Position numbers and translations under genes: made by a program
Shown here: piece after piece, positions 15,056 to 22,395 of the stretch
Position numbering within the stretch: the stretch's first letter is position 1
How the letters are laid out: each line of letters starts with the position of its first letter
Notes under the pieces: model-generated
The model's database searches: none
What the model saw: only the letters and a program-made list of their open reading frames with translations
What the model was told of the DNA's origin: nothing
Source of the DNA: SIG603 sp964370405
GTDB lineage: Bacteria; Bacillota; Clostridia; Oscillospirales; Acutalibacteraceae
Direction: 5' to 3'
NCBI GenBank assembly: GCA_964370405.1
Contig: CAYJJB010000017.1
Location: 1-29,710, forward strand
DNA: 29,710 bases

Positions 15056-16501
15056 ATGTTAGACAAAAGAATGAAGAAAGTTTTTGAAACTTTTATTGCC
15101 ACTGCTTCTGAAAAAAACAGAGATGTGCTTTTAGAAAAACTACTAAGCGATGCTCTGGAAATAGCAAATTGTGATGCAGGAACACTGTATCTTTTAAATG
15201 ATAATAAGCTTGATTTTTATGCTGTAATTACAAAATCTATGGGAATTAAAAAAATAGGTGAAAATGACCTTAATATATTTCCATCAGTCAAAATGGATTT
15301 GTCAAGTGCATGTGCGTACTGCGTGATAAAAAATGAGGTTGTAAATATTGCTGATGTTTATTGCAGTAGTGTTTTTGATTTTTCAGGGCCTAAAAATTAT
15401 GACAAGGTTACAAATTATAAAACCAAGTCAATGATAGTTATTCCAATGAAAAACAATAAAGATGAACATATAGGAGTTATGCAGCTTCTAAATGCACAAG
15501 ATGAAAATGGGAATATCATCAGCTTTAGTGAAGATGTTGCCACAATTTTGTCTGCAATTGCCTCTCAAGCGGCTATAAGACTTACTAATATGAATTATAC
15601 GCTTGAAGTTAAAAAACTTATGGAATCTATTGTGGAAACCATAGCAGAGGTAATTTATTTAAGGACGCCTTACAATGTTTCGCACACGCATAATATGGCA
15701 AGATATGCGACAAACTTTATGAAATGGCTTAATGAGCACCAAGAGTTTGGAATGTATTTTAGTGATGATGATAAAGAACTTTTTTTGATGAGTGTATGGC
15801 TTCACGATATAGGTAAACTTATTACGCCTCTTGAAATAATGGATAAAGCGACAAGGCTTAGCGCAAAATTTGAAAGAGTTATGACAAGGCTTGATATTAT
15901 TTCTCTTACAATTAAATATAGGTGTTTAAAAAATGGAATTGACCCCACAAAAGAAATTCAAGAACTTGAAAATGTGCGAGATTTTATTAATTATATTAAC
16001 AATGTTTCTTATTTAAATGAGGAAAATTCTGTAAAGGTATTAGAGCTTTCTAAAAAGACATATGAAGATGAAAATGGAAAAATTTTACCTTGGTTTACTG
16101 AGGATGAAATTGCAGACTTATCTATAGTGCGTGGCACGCTAACCTTAGAGGAAAGAGTTGTAATGCAAAACCATGTTAAATATACAGAGCAAATACTTAA
16201 TAAAATGAACTTTAATAATGAGTTTAAAAATGTGCCTAAATGGGCAAATAGTCACCATGAGTATCTAAATGGAACAGGGTATCCAAATAATCTTACAGCA
16301 GACGATTTAGATATACAAACAAGACTACTTACAATTATAGATGTTTTTGATGGGCTTTCTGCAAATGACAGACCGTATAAAAAAGCTACTCCAATAGACA
16401 AAACTTTTGAAATTATGAATGAAATGGTAAATGAGGGCAAACTTGATGGCCGTTTATTATCACTATATATTAAAAGTAAAGTGTGGGAGATAAAAGAGTA
16501 A
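15056..16501 (+). CDS. GAF domain HD-GYP cyclic-nucleotide phosphodiesterase
   Basis: This is a 481-residue cytoplasmic signalling enzyme. An N-terminal GAF domain (about 20-178, with SMIVIPMKN near 125 and GVMQLLNA near 140) should bind a small ligand. The C-terminal HD-GYP domain has the HD pair in WLHDIGKL (250-251), the RGTLTLEER segment (359-367) and the diagnostic HHEYLNGTGYP (400-410). Well-studied HD-GYP enzymes hydrolyse cyclic di-GMP or related dinucleotides; whether this one does is not known. About 100 residues between the HD pair and RGTLT form a predominantly charged, helical insert. The ATG at 15056 has GGAG at 6 nt; the upstream GTG at 15044 lies on the ribosome binding site. 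It shares an operon with a FecR lipoprotein and a nucleotide cyclase, suggesting a linked make-and-break or feedback pair. Confidence 0.92.
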   Translation: MLDKRMKKVFETFIATASEKNRDVLLEKLLSDALEIANCDAGTLYLLNDNKLDFYAVITKSMGIKKIGENDLNIFPSVKMDLSSACAYCVIKNEVVNIADVYCSSVFDFSGPKNYDKVTNYKTKSMIVIPMKNNKDEHIGVMQLLNAQDENGNIISFSEDVATILSAIASQAAIRLTNMNYTLEVKKLMESIVETIAEVIYLRTPYNVSHTHNMARYATNFMKWLNEHQEFGMYFSDDDKELFLMSVWLHDIGKLITPLEIMDKATRLSAKFERVMTRLDIISLTIKYRCLKNGIDPTKEIQELENVRDFINYINNVSYLNEENSVKVLELSKKTYEDENGKILPWFTEDEIADLSIVRGTLTLEERVVMQNHVKYTEQILNKMNFNNEFKNVPKWANSHHEYLNGTGYPNNLTADDLDIQTRLLTIIDVFDGLSANDRPYKKATPIDKTFEIMNEMVNEGKLDGRLLSLYIKSKVWEIKE

Positions 16502-16538
16502 ATTATTTAGACCGCAGTGCGGTGAAATGGAGAAAATG

Positions 16539-17477
16539 ATGAAATTAGTAAAAAATATAAAAGCTAAACTTTGTATGATTTTATGCCTTAGTTTAGTTTT
16601 TACAACAGCCTGCAACCAGTCTGTAACAGATGATGTATCAAATATATCAAGCGCTACGAGTTTGGTAGAAAACGCAAGCGCAGATCTTATGTGGCTTGAA
16701 AAATTTGAGGGAACGGTAGAAATTTTTGATAATGACAATAATAAAATAGATGCGGTAGAGGGTATGAAGCTTTTAAGTGGTTATGAAATTAAAACACTGG
16801 ATAATTCATACGCCTATATAAATCTTGATGATAGCAAGGCGATAAAGCTTGACACTAAGACTAGTGCCAAAATTACTAATGAAAATAAGGCGCTATTAAT
16901 AACACTAAATGAGGGTGCGCTGTTTTTTAATGTAAGCGAAAAACTTTCAGATGATGAAACTATGGATATAAAGACCTCTAACTTGATAACAGGAATACGT
17001 GGCACAGCTGGAATAGTATCTGTTAATTCAACAATAATTTTAGAGGGCGAAGTTATAGTTACAGACTTTAACCAGGATGATAAAATGCTTGAAGATAACC
17101 GCTTATCTGCAGGTAAAATTGCAAATTATGATGAAAATGATGATGATAATGTTATCATTAATAATATTTCTGAAACAGAAATACCTGAATTTGTTAAAGA
17201 TGAAATTGATGACGATGATGAATTAAGGCAAAAAATTGATGATGACGGTGGATTTGACAGCGATTTGATTATCAATGACGACGATGATGATACAGATGAT
17301 GATGCAGATGATGATACAGATACTGATATAGATGATGAGATTTATGAAGAGGACGATGAAACTCATGATGAAGTTGAAAACTATGAAGAAGATGACGAAG
17401 TTGAGAGTTATGAAGAAGATGATTTAAATAATGAAATAGAGATTGAAGATGAAGTCGAAGATGAGGAAGATGATTAG
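16539..17477 (+). CDS. FecR-domain lipoprotein with acidic C-terminal tail
   Basis: This 312-residue lipoprotein has a signal peptide ending in FTTAC, lipidated Cys at 25. Residues 50-195 form a FecR domain, recognisable by FEGTVEIFDNDN, the LDTKTSAKIT / LITLNEGALFF pair and the hallmark TGIRGTAGIV (151-160). Residues from about 198 to the end are extremely acidic, dominated by Asp and Glu in DDD and EED runs. Classical FecR proteins are anti-sigma sensors with a cytoplasmic N-terminus. Here there is none, so the domain is simply displayed outside the membrane. The ATG at 16539 has GGAG at 6 nt; 16527 and 16536 are possible but badly spaced. A small hairpin (ACCGC-AGT-GCGGT, 16511-16523) precedes it. 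It sits between an HD-GYP enzyme and a CHASE2 cyclase and is likely a partner of the latter. Confidence 0.88.
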   Translation: MKLVKNIKAKLCMILCLSLVFTTACNQSVTDDVSNISSATSLVENASADLMWLEKFEGTVEIFDNDNNKIDAVEGMKLLSGYEIKTLDNSYAYINLDDSKAIKLDTKTSAKITNENKALLITLNEGALFFNVSEKLSDDETMDIKTSNLITGIRGTAGIVSVNSTIILEGEVIVTDFNQDDKMLEDNRLSAGKIANYDENDDDNVIINNISETEIPEFVKDEIDDDDELRQKIDDDGGFDSDLIINDDDDDTDDDADDDTDTDIDDEIYEEDDETHDEVENYEEDDEVESYEEDDLNNEIEIEDEVEDEEDD

Positions 17478-17486
17478 GATGAATAA

Positions 17487-19298
17487 ATGCTAAAAAAACA
17501 TATGCCTTTAATAAAAAAACTTAGCTTTTGTTTAACTTGTGCAGTATTAATTACGGCGGTGCTTAGTTTAGACATTTTTACAAGTATAGCAAACAGAATG
17601 GCAGATGGAATTTATCAACGCCATCAAAGCACACGCGATGAAATTGTTATAATTGGTTTAGATGAAAAAGCCTTAGAGGTTTATGGTCAAATGCCGTGGA
17701 GTAGAGAAATTATGGCACAGGCTATTACAGTTTTAAACCAAAATGAAGACAATGCACCTGCTGTAATTGGAATAGATACGCTTTACACAACATTAGGAGA
17801 TGAACAGGCTGATAGAAAACTTGTTGAAGCAGTGGGGATTAAAGATAATGTAGTCACCGCAACCAACATAAGTTTTGGCTCAGAACTTGTCACCACACAA
17901 GAGGGCGACTTTTATATAGATAATTATGCCGTTTTAATGGTAGAAGAACCGTTTGAAGCACTTAAAAATGTATCAAGTGCAGGACACGTAAATGCCATGC
18001 TTGATAGCGACGGCATACTTCGCCATGCAATTTGGAGTGTTGAGATTGACAGAGATTATAATTACCCATCATTTAATCAGGTAATATATAAAAAATATAT
18101 GGAGTATTTGGGCAAAGACGAGTACCTCACACCACCTACAGACGCACTTGATAGGTGGTATCTTCCATTTACATCAAAGCCCATGTCTTACGACAGCGGT
18201 TTTTCAATTTACGATTTAGTAGAGGGCAATTTAGACCCTGATTTGTTTAAAGGTAAAATAGTTTTAATAGGGCCGTATGCACTAGGAATGAACGATGAAT
18301 ATTTAACAGCAATTGACTATGCGACAAAAATGTATGGGGTGGAGTATCAGGCAAATGCAATTGCAGCACTTTTAAATGGCGATTTGAAGACAGAAGTTTT
18401 AGATTTTCATGGCTTAATAATTTTGTTTTTGGTTACGTTTTTCATGTTATATGTGCTTTATGAGCGTAAAATGTTTAGCTGCACGCTTTTGTGGGTTATC
18501 ATGTCTACGTTATGGTTTTTATTTTGCATTATGATGTGGGAATTTGATTTTGTAGTAGAAATTTTCCATCCTATAATGTCCATTTTGATATGCTTTATAA
18601 TAAGCGTTGCAGTGAATTATCTAAAATCCAGCTTAGAAAGAGTGCATGTCACAAATACATTTAAACGCTATGTTTCACCACATGTGGTTACGAAAATTAT
18701 AGAACATAATAAAGATGCCGCAGAACTTGGTGGAACACTGAAAAATATAACGGTACTCTTTTCAGATATCAGAGGATTTACAAGGCTTGCAGAAATTTTA
18801 ACTCCACATGAAGTTGCACATATGCTAAATAAATATTTATCAATGATGAGTGAATGTGTGCTGCAACACGAGGGCACTTTAGATAAATTTACAGGAGATG
18901 GAGTAATGGCATTTTGGGGTGCACCGCTTGTGCAAGAAGACATTACATTTAAGGCCGTTTGTGCTGCAAAAGAAATGATAAGGCGCTCAAAAGAGTTAAA
19001 TGATGAAGTTATGGAAAAATATAATTATAATATAGGTATAGGTGTAGGCATAAATTTTGGTTCTGCCGTAGTAGGAAATTTTGGCAGTATTAATAGAATG
19101 GACTATACAGCAATAGGCGACACCGTAAATGTTGCCGCAAGAATTGAGGCAAACACTAAGGCAGGAGAAGTGCTTTTAAGTGCTTCAGTAGTAGAAACAC
19201 TGGACAAAAGAGTTGAAATTTTAGAAGATGGCAAAAAAATATTTCTAAAAGGTAAAAAAGAGGCAGTGGAAGTATATTCTTTAATAACAGATAAATAA
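17487..19298 (+). CDS. CHASE2-domain class III adenylate/guanylate cyclase
   Basis: This is a 603-residue membrane receptor that makes a cyclic nucleotide from NTP. It has an N-terminal membrane segment (9-28), an extracytoplasmic CHASE2 sensor domain (about 30-308, with VIIGLDEKALEVYGQMPWSRE), three membrane segments (about 309-325, 330-350, 360-378), and a cytoplasmic cyclase domain (about 415-603). Both metal Asp residues are present, in VLFSDIRGFT (427) and FTGDGVMAFWGAP (471). Lys467 in LDKFTGD and Thr541 in YTAIGDTVN fit ATP selectivity. Asn548 and Arg552 in VNVAARIE complete the catalytic set. The enzyme should be active as a dimer, most likely an adenylate cyclase. It starts 9 nt after the FecR lipoprotein. 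Class III cyclases are uncommon in Clostridia, so the target of the signal is unclear; no CRP-like regulator is in the window. Confidence 0.94.
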   Translation: MLKKHMPLIKKLSFCLTCAVLITAVLSLDIFTSIANRMADGIYQRHQSTRDEIVIIGLDEKALEVYGQMPWSREIMAQAITVLNQNEDNAPAVIGIDTLYTTLGDEQADRKLVEAVGIKDNVVTATNISFGSELVTTQEGDFYIDNYAVLMVEEPFEALKNVSSAGHVNAMLDSDGILRHAIWSVEIDRDYNYPSFNQVIYKKYMEYLGKDEYLTPPTDALDRWYLPFTSKPMSYDSGFSIYDLVEGNLDPDLFKGKIVLIGPYALGMNDEYLTAIDYATKMYGVEYQANAIAALLNGDLKTEVLDFHGLIILFLVTFFMLYVLYERKMFSCTLLWVIMSTLWFLFCIMMWEFDFVVEIFHPIMSILICFIISVAVNYLKSSLERVHVTNTFKRYVSPHVVTKIIEHNKDAAELGGTLKNITVLFSDIRGFTRLAEILTPHEVAHMLNKYLSMMSECVLQHEGTLDKFTGDGVMAFWGAPLVQEDITFKAVCAAKEMIRRSKELNDEVMEKYNYNIGIGVGINFGSAVVGNFGSINRMDYTAIGDTVNVAARIEANTKAGEVLLSASVVETLDKRVEILEDGKKIFLKGKKEAVEVYSLITDK

Positions 19299-19330
19299 AA
19301 AAGGGGCAGTCGCATAATGCGACTGCCTCT
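19297..19330 (-). terminator. Leftward intrinsic terminator at the far end of the convergent spacer
   Basis: A 13-bp stem (19302-19314 with 19318-19330, one G-T pair; core GGCAGTCGCA) has a 3-nt loop. The U-tract is on the minus strand (six T, reading leftward), so it stops transcription coming from the CoA-disulfide reductase gene, about 300 bp beyond that gene's stop. There is no T-run on the plus side. It begins only 4 nt after the cyclase stop codon. Confidence 0.75.
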
Positions 19331-19384
19331 TCAGATCGACTTAAAACCTATTTACCAAATAAAATTGCACAAAAAAGTGATAAA

Positions 19385-19535
19385 GAAACTTTTTTTATCG
19401 CAAAAAGTTTCCTCTTTACCAATAAATTGGTAAATTCACCTTCAAAAAAGCTCTTTTAAGGCAAAAGATTGCGTTTTCTGCGGAAAACACCTTAGGGCGC
19501 TGCCCTAAAAACCCGAAATTTTTTGCAAAAAATTT
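19385..19535. repeat. Cluster of five palindromes in the convergent intergenic region
   Basis: Five inverted repeats follow one another: GAAACTTTTT/AAAAAGTTTC (19385-19411), TTTACCAAT/ATTGGTAAA (19415-19434), GTTTTC/GAAAAC (19473-19488), TTAGGGC/GCCCTAA (19492-19508) and AAATTTTTTG/CAAAAAATTT (19516-19535). No gene is visible in 19299-19632. The spacing and the TTAGGGC-GCT-GCCCTAA unit recall dispersed intergenic palindromic repeats (REP or MITE remnants). That identity is not proven. Confidence 0.6.
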
Positions 19536-19593
19536 AGTAAAACTTTTACTGCTTATCATTATGACGAAACGCTATACTTTTTTTGACACACTA

Positions 19594-19622
19594 AATCGGC
19601 CACACTCATGTGGCTGATTTTT
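19594..19622 (+). terminator. Rightward intrinsic terminator of the signalling operon
   Basis: AATCGGCCACA pairs with TGTGGCTGATT (11 bp, one G-T pair) around CTCA, followed by TTTTTATTATTTG on the plus strand. It lies about 296 bp after the cyclase stop and just before the CoA-disulfide reductase stop codon on the other strand. Confidence 0.75.
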
Positions 19623-19632
19623 ATTATTTGAA

Positions 19633-21258
19633 TTACTTGCTTTCTTTATAGAATTTATGACCGCCTGATAGGTTATACACTTCTTTAAAGCCGTTACCTA
19701 AAAGTATATTTTGTGCGGCATTTCCCGTTACTCCTTTGTTGCAAAATGTAACTGTTGGCTTGTTTTTATCTAATTTTTCAAGCTCTTTTCTAAGTTTAGC
19801 ATGTGGAATATTTACTGCGCTTTCAACAGTTCCTTTGTTTTCAAAATCACTGTTACTTCTTGCATCAATAAGCTGTAAATCAGCAAAGTTTGATAAATTA
19901 TTATTTGTGATAACAGGTCTTTTTTTGTTTATTGAATTGTCCAAAATCATACCTGTGTAATGTATAGGATCTTTTGTTGTTGAAAATGGAGGAGCATATG
20001 CAAGGTCTAAGTCGAAAAGTTCGTCGACTGTTGCTTTGTAGGTGATAAGTGTTACAAGCACGTCTATTCTTTTGTCAACGCCCTCATATCCTATAATTTG
20101 TGCACCCAAAAGTCTGCCATCTGCCTTATTTGCGACCGCTTTAATAATGAGTTCTTTGCCACCCATATACTGTGGCTTATCAGGTTTTATGTTGTGGCAA
20201 ACTTCTATGTCAAAGCCTTCATCAAGAGCCTCTTGCTCTGATAAACCTGTGCTTGCGGCAGCAATATCAAAAACTTTAAAAATTCCTGTTCCTAAGTTTC
20301 CTTTATATGTAGAGTTTACACCACTTATATTGTCACCAGTTATTCGTCCTGTTTTATTTGCAGTACTTCCAAGAGGTCGGTAAACAGGCTTGTTTGTTAT
20401 TATCATAAAGGTTTCTATGCAGTCGCCGCAGGCATAAATGCCTGCTATATTTGTTCTCATGTTTTTATCTACTTTTATAGCACCAGTAACCCCTAGCTCT
20501 ATTCCGCAAGATACAGCAAGGGCTGTATTGGGTCTTACACCTGTTGCTAAAATTACTAAATCGCAGTCTAAGTTTTGATTGTTTGAGAGAAGTACGCTGT
20601 TTTTATCAATTTCTAAAATTGAAGTTGATTTTAAAATATTTACACCTTTTTTAGCAAGTCTGCTCTCCAAAATTTTTGCCATATCATAATCTAAATTTGG
20701 AGTGATTTTATCCTTAATTTCAACTACAGTTGTCTGTATACCTTGCTCAGTTAAATTTTCAAGCATTTCAAGACCTACAAAACCCGTGCCGGCAACTACT
20801 GCTTTTTTAGGTTTAAATGTATCTATAAATGTCTTAATTTTTAAGGCATCTCCAGGATTTCTTAAGTAAAAAACATTTTCCATTTCACTGCCTTTTATGT
20901 TTGGTTTTACAACACTAGCTCCAGTAGAAATTACAAGCTTATCATAGTCATCATTAAAAATTTCACCAGTGGTGAGATTTTTGACTTCTACGGTTTTTTT
21001 ATCTTTGTCAATGCTTAAAACTTCGTGCTCTGTATGTATATCTATATTATATTTTTTCTTAAAGAACTGTGCATCTCTTGGAATAATAGTGTCAAATCCC
21101 TCTGTTTTTCCTCCGATATAATATGGCATGCCGCAGCCTGAGTAGGAAATAAACTTGTCTTTTTCGTAAATTGTAATTTGTGCATGGTCATCATTTCTTC
21201 TTGCTTTAGCAGCTGCTGAAGTCCCAGCTGCCACTGCGCCTATAACGATAATTTTCAT
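19633..21258 (-). CDS. CoA-disulfide reductase with C-terminal rhodanese domain
   Basis: This is a 541-residue FAD-dependent enzyme of the pyridine nucleotide-disulfide oxidoreductase family. FAD binding is at IVIGAVAAGTSAAAKARR (4-21), the single active-site Cys42 in YSGCGMPYYIGG, NAD(P)H binding at VVAGTGFVGLEMLENL (near 155), and the second FAD motif at GIYACGDC (near 273). A rhodanese domain (about 450-541) carries the catalytic Cys506 in TFCNKGVTG. Fusions of this type reduce CoA disulfide, CoA persulfide or polysulfide with NAD(P)H, so they serve thiol redox balance or sulfane-sulfur handling. ATG with GAGGAA at about 10 nt. An ArsR-family regulator lies 94 bp upstream in the same direction, with a hairpin between, and probably controls it. 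Confidence 0.93.
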   Translation of the reverse strand: MKIIVIGAVAAGTSAAAKARRNDDHAQITIYEKDKFISYSGCGMPYYIGGKTEGFDTIIPRDAQFFKKKYNIDIHTEHEVLSIDKDKKTVEVKNLTTGEIFNDDYDKLVISTGASVVKPNIKGSEMENVFYLRNPGDALKIKTFIDTFKPKKAVVAGTGFVGLEMLENLTEQGIQTTVVEIKDKITPNLDYDMAKILESRLAKKGVNILKSTSILEIDKNSVLLSNNQNLDCDLVILATGVRPNTALAVSCGIELGVTGAIKVDKNMRTNIAGIYACGDCIETFMIITNKPVYRPLGSTANKTGRITGDNISGVNSTYKGNLGTGIFKVFDIAAASTGLSEQEALDEGFDIEVCHNIKPDKPQYMGGKELIIKAVANKADGRLLGAQIIGYEGVDKRIDVLVTLITYKATVDELFDLDLAYAPPFSTTKDPIHYTGMILDNSINKKRPVITNNNLSNFADLQLIDARSNSDFENKGTVESAVNIPHAKLRKELEKLDKNKPTVTFCNKGVTGNAAQNILLGNGFKEVYNLSGGHKFYKESK

Positions 21259-21310
21259 AATATAATTCCTCTTTCAAATTAATAATTTTTGATATGTTGA
21301 TTTTTAATAA

Positions 21311-21342
21311 TCACCTGCAAAATATAAATTCATCGCAGGTGA
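21311..21342 (-). terminator. Hairpin between the ArsR gene and the CoA-disulfide reductase gene
   Basis: TCACCTGC pairs with GCAGGTGA (8 bp) around a 16-nt loop, followed leftward by TTATTAAAAA. Without a clean T-run it is a weak terminator, attenuator or mRNA processing site. It would lower expression of the second gene relative to the regulator. Confidence 0.45.
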
Positions 21343-21352
21343 AAAATTGGTG

Positions 21353-21637
21353 TTATTCGTTTAAAGCAGTGATAGATCGTAAAATTTGCACTGCAATTTC
21401 GCTACCTTCTTTGTCTAAGGAGTAAAAAGTCCATTTGCCATTTTGAGTAGACTTAACAATATTTGAGTCACACAAAATTTTCATATGATAAGACAAGGCA
21501 GACTGCTTTATGTCTGTAAGATCTGTCAAAACACAAGCGCATTTTTCGCCATCTCTTAAAAGGTCTAATATAGCAAGACGTTTTTCATCACAAAGTGCCT
21601 TAAATATTTTTGCATTGTTTTCATTGTTTAAATTCAT
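21353..21637 (-). CDS. ArsR/SmtB-family transcriptional regulator with CxC motif
   Basis: This is a 94-residue winged-helix repressor. Helix-turn-helix: LTDIKQSALSYHMKIL (38-55). The preceding helix reads DGEKCACVLTDL with Cys33 and Cys35, at the place where ArsR proteins carry the ELCVCDL arsenite-binding site. Cys16 and Cys56 are also present. No arsenic gene is nearby; the adjacent gene is a CoA-disulfide reductase-rhodanese. The Cys pair could therefore sense arsenite, another soft metal, or oxidised/persulfidated sulfur; the last is my inference from context. The ATG at 21637 with GGTGAG at 4-5 nt is chosen over a GTG at 21649. It has its own promoter. Confidence 0.9.
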   Translation of the reverse strand: MNLNNENNAKIFKALCDEKRLAILDLLRDGEKCACVLTDLTDIKQSALSYHMKILCDSNIVKSTQNGKWTFYSLDKEGSEIAVQILRSITALNE

Positions 21638-21675
21638 GTTACTCACCACACATTAATTTTTTTTGATATATAATT

Positions 21676-21703
21676 ATTATAAACATTTTTTTCAAACTGT
21701 CAA
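21676..21703 (-). promoter_or_regulatory. Sigma-A promoter of the arsR-CoA-disulfide reductase genes
   Basis: On the minus strand, a consensus TTGACA (21698-21703) is followed by 16 bp and a perfect TATAAT (21676-21681). The -35 lies inside the last codons of the upstream membrane protein gene. The AT-rich partly symmetric TTTATAATAATTATATAT stretch over the -10 could be the ArsR operator. Confidence 0.8.
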
Positions 21704-22129
21704 CAGGAAAATGAGAATTGCAACAAAAAACATACAAATTATGCCGCTAATCATTAAAAAAAGCGTTTTTGAATATCCTTTTGGAGTAATATTGTTTTTC
21801 TTATCAAGCTTTTTAATTATTGGATGAAGCTTAACATAATACATACAGGTGCAAAGTGCCACTGCAATTAGGCTTATAAGTTTAGTGGTATCATTTGCAG
21901 TAAACAAAATAACACAAAGCAGCGCAATAAAAATTAATTTTGTATTTGCCACCCAGTTTACCATGTATTTTGAAAATAGGCGTGTGTCCTCGCTTTTTTT
22001 AAGGTCTTCCCAACTTTTAAAAGCTCTCATAGAATTTCCATATTTGAAGTTTGGTTTAAAATATAAAATTAAAACATTCATAGCTTCAAAAAAGATAAAT
22101 ATAAGTATAGCTACATCTAAAATAGTCAT
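21692..22129 (-). CDS. Small four-helix membrane protein, unknown function
   Basis: This is a 145-residue protein with four predicted membrane segments, near residues 5-23, 62-78, 82-100 and 122-142. A charged loop (SMRAFKSWEDLKKSEDTRLFSKY, about 33-55) lies between the first two. I do not recognise the family. The ATG at 22129 has GGAG 6 nt upstream, better than the TTG (22144) and ATG (22141) further out. It has its own promoter and reads towards the ArsR gene, whose promoter overlaps its last codons, so readthrough could join all three. It diverges from adhE. Confidence 0.7.
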   Translation of the reverse strand: MTILDVAILIFIFFEAMNVLILYFKPNFKYGNSMRAFKSWEDLKKSEDTRLFSKYMVNWVANTKLIFIALLCVILFTANDTTKLISLIAVALCTCMYYVKLHPIIKKLDKKNNITPKGYSKTLFLMISGIICMFFVAILIFLLTV

Positions 22130-22158
22130 TTTTTTCTCCATCAATTATTTATAAATAT

Positions 22159-22188
22159 ATTATAATATTAAACCAAGCTATCAGTCAA
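22159..22188 (-). promoter_or_regulatory. Sigma-A promoter of the small membrane protein
   Basis: On the minus strand, -35 TTGACT (22183-22188), 18-bp spacer, perfect -10 TATAAT (22159-22164). It is separated by only 14 bp from the -35 of the divergent adhE promoter. Confidence 0.65.
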
Positions 22189-22202
22189 GATAAAATATTG
22201 TA

Positions 22203-22231
22203 TTGACTTTTGAAAAAAAGTATGTTAAAAT
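22203..22231 (+). promoter_or_regulatory. Sigma-A promoter of adhE, extended -10
   Basis: -35 TTGACT (22203-22208), 17-bp spacer, -10 TAAAAT (22226-22231) with TG at 22223-22224. The -10 is embedded in the Rex-like palindrome. The leader to the adhE ATG is about 155 nt. Confidence 0.75.
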
Positions 22232-22239
22232 TTTAACAA
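22222..22239. promoter_or_regulatory. Rex (redox-sensing repressor) operator at adhE
   Basis: ATGTTAAAATTTTAACAA contains a perfect 16-bp palindrome and matches the clostridial Rex consensus TTGTTAA-N4-TTAACAA at all but the first specified base. It covers the -10 element, so bound Rex would block RNA polymerase. Rex releases DNA when NADH/NAD+ is high, and adhE is one of its best-known targets in Clostridia. The rex gene is not in this window. Confidence 0.8.
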
Positions 22240-22395
22240 AGTCAAAAACCAATAATTTTGTGAAAAAAATTGCTTATTTTTATAAAAAAGCTATTTTAAT
22301 TTTACAAATTTTGGATATAATTAAGTTATGGTTTAGTTTTTATAAATAATTGATATTTTGAAAATTAAATTAATAAAATTAAAAGGAGAATAGGC

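Noticed and set aside
16511..16523. Hairpin ACCGC-AGT-GCGGT between the HD-GYP and FecR genes as a terminator
   Set aside because: Only 5 bp, no T-run, and the flanking genes are clearly one operon; at most it modulates translation.
17130..17474. GAT-rich stretch as a noncoding tandem repeat or CRISPR-like array
   Set aside because: Units are irregular, the reading frame stays open to a normal stop, and it encodes the acidic tail of a lipoprotein.
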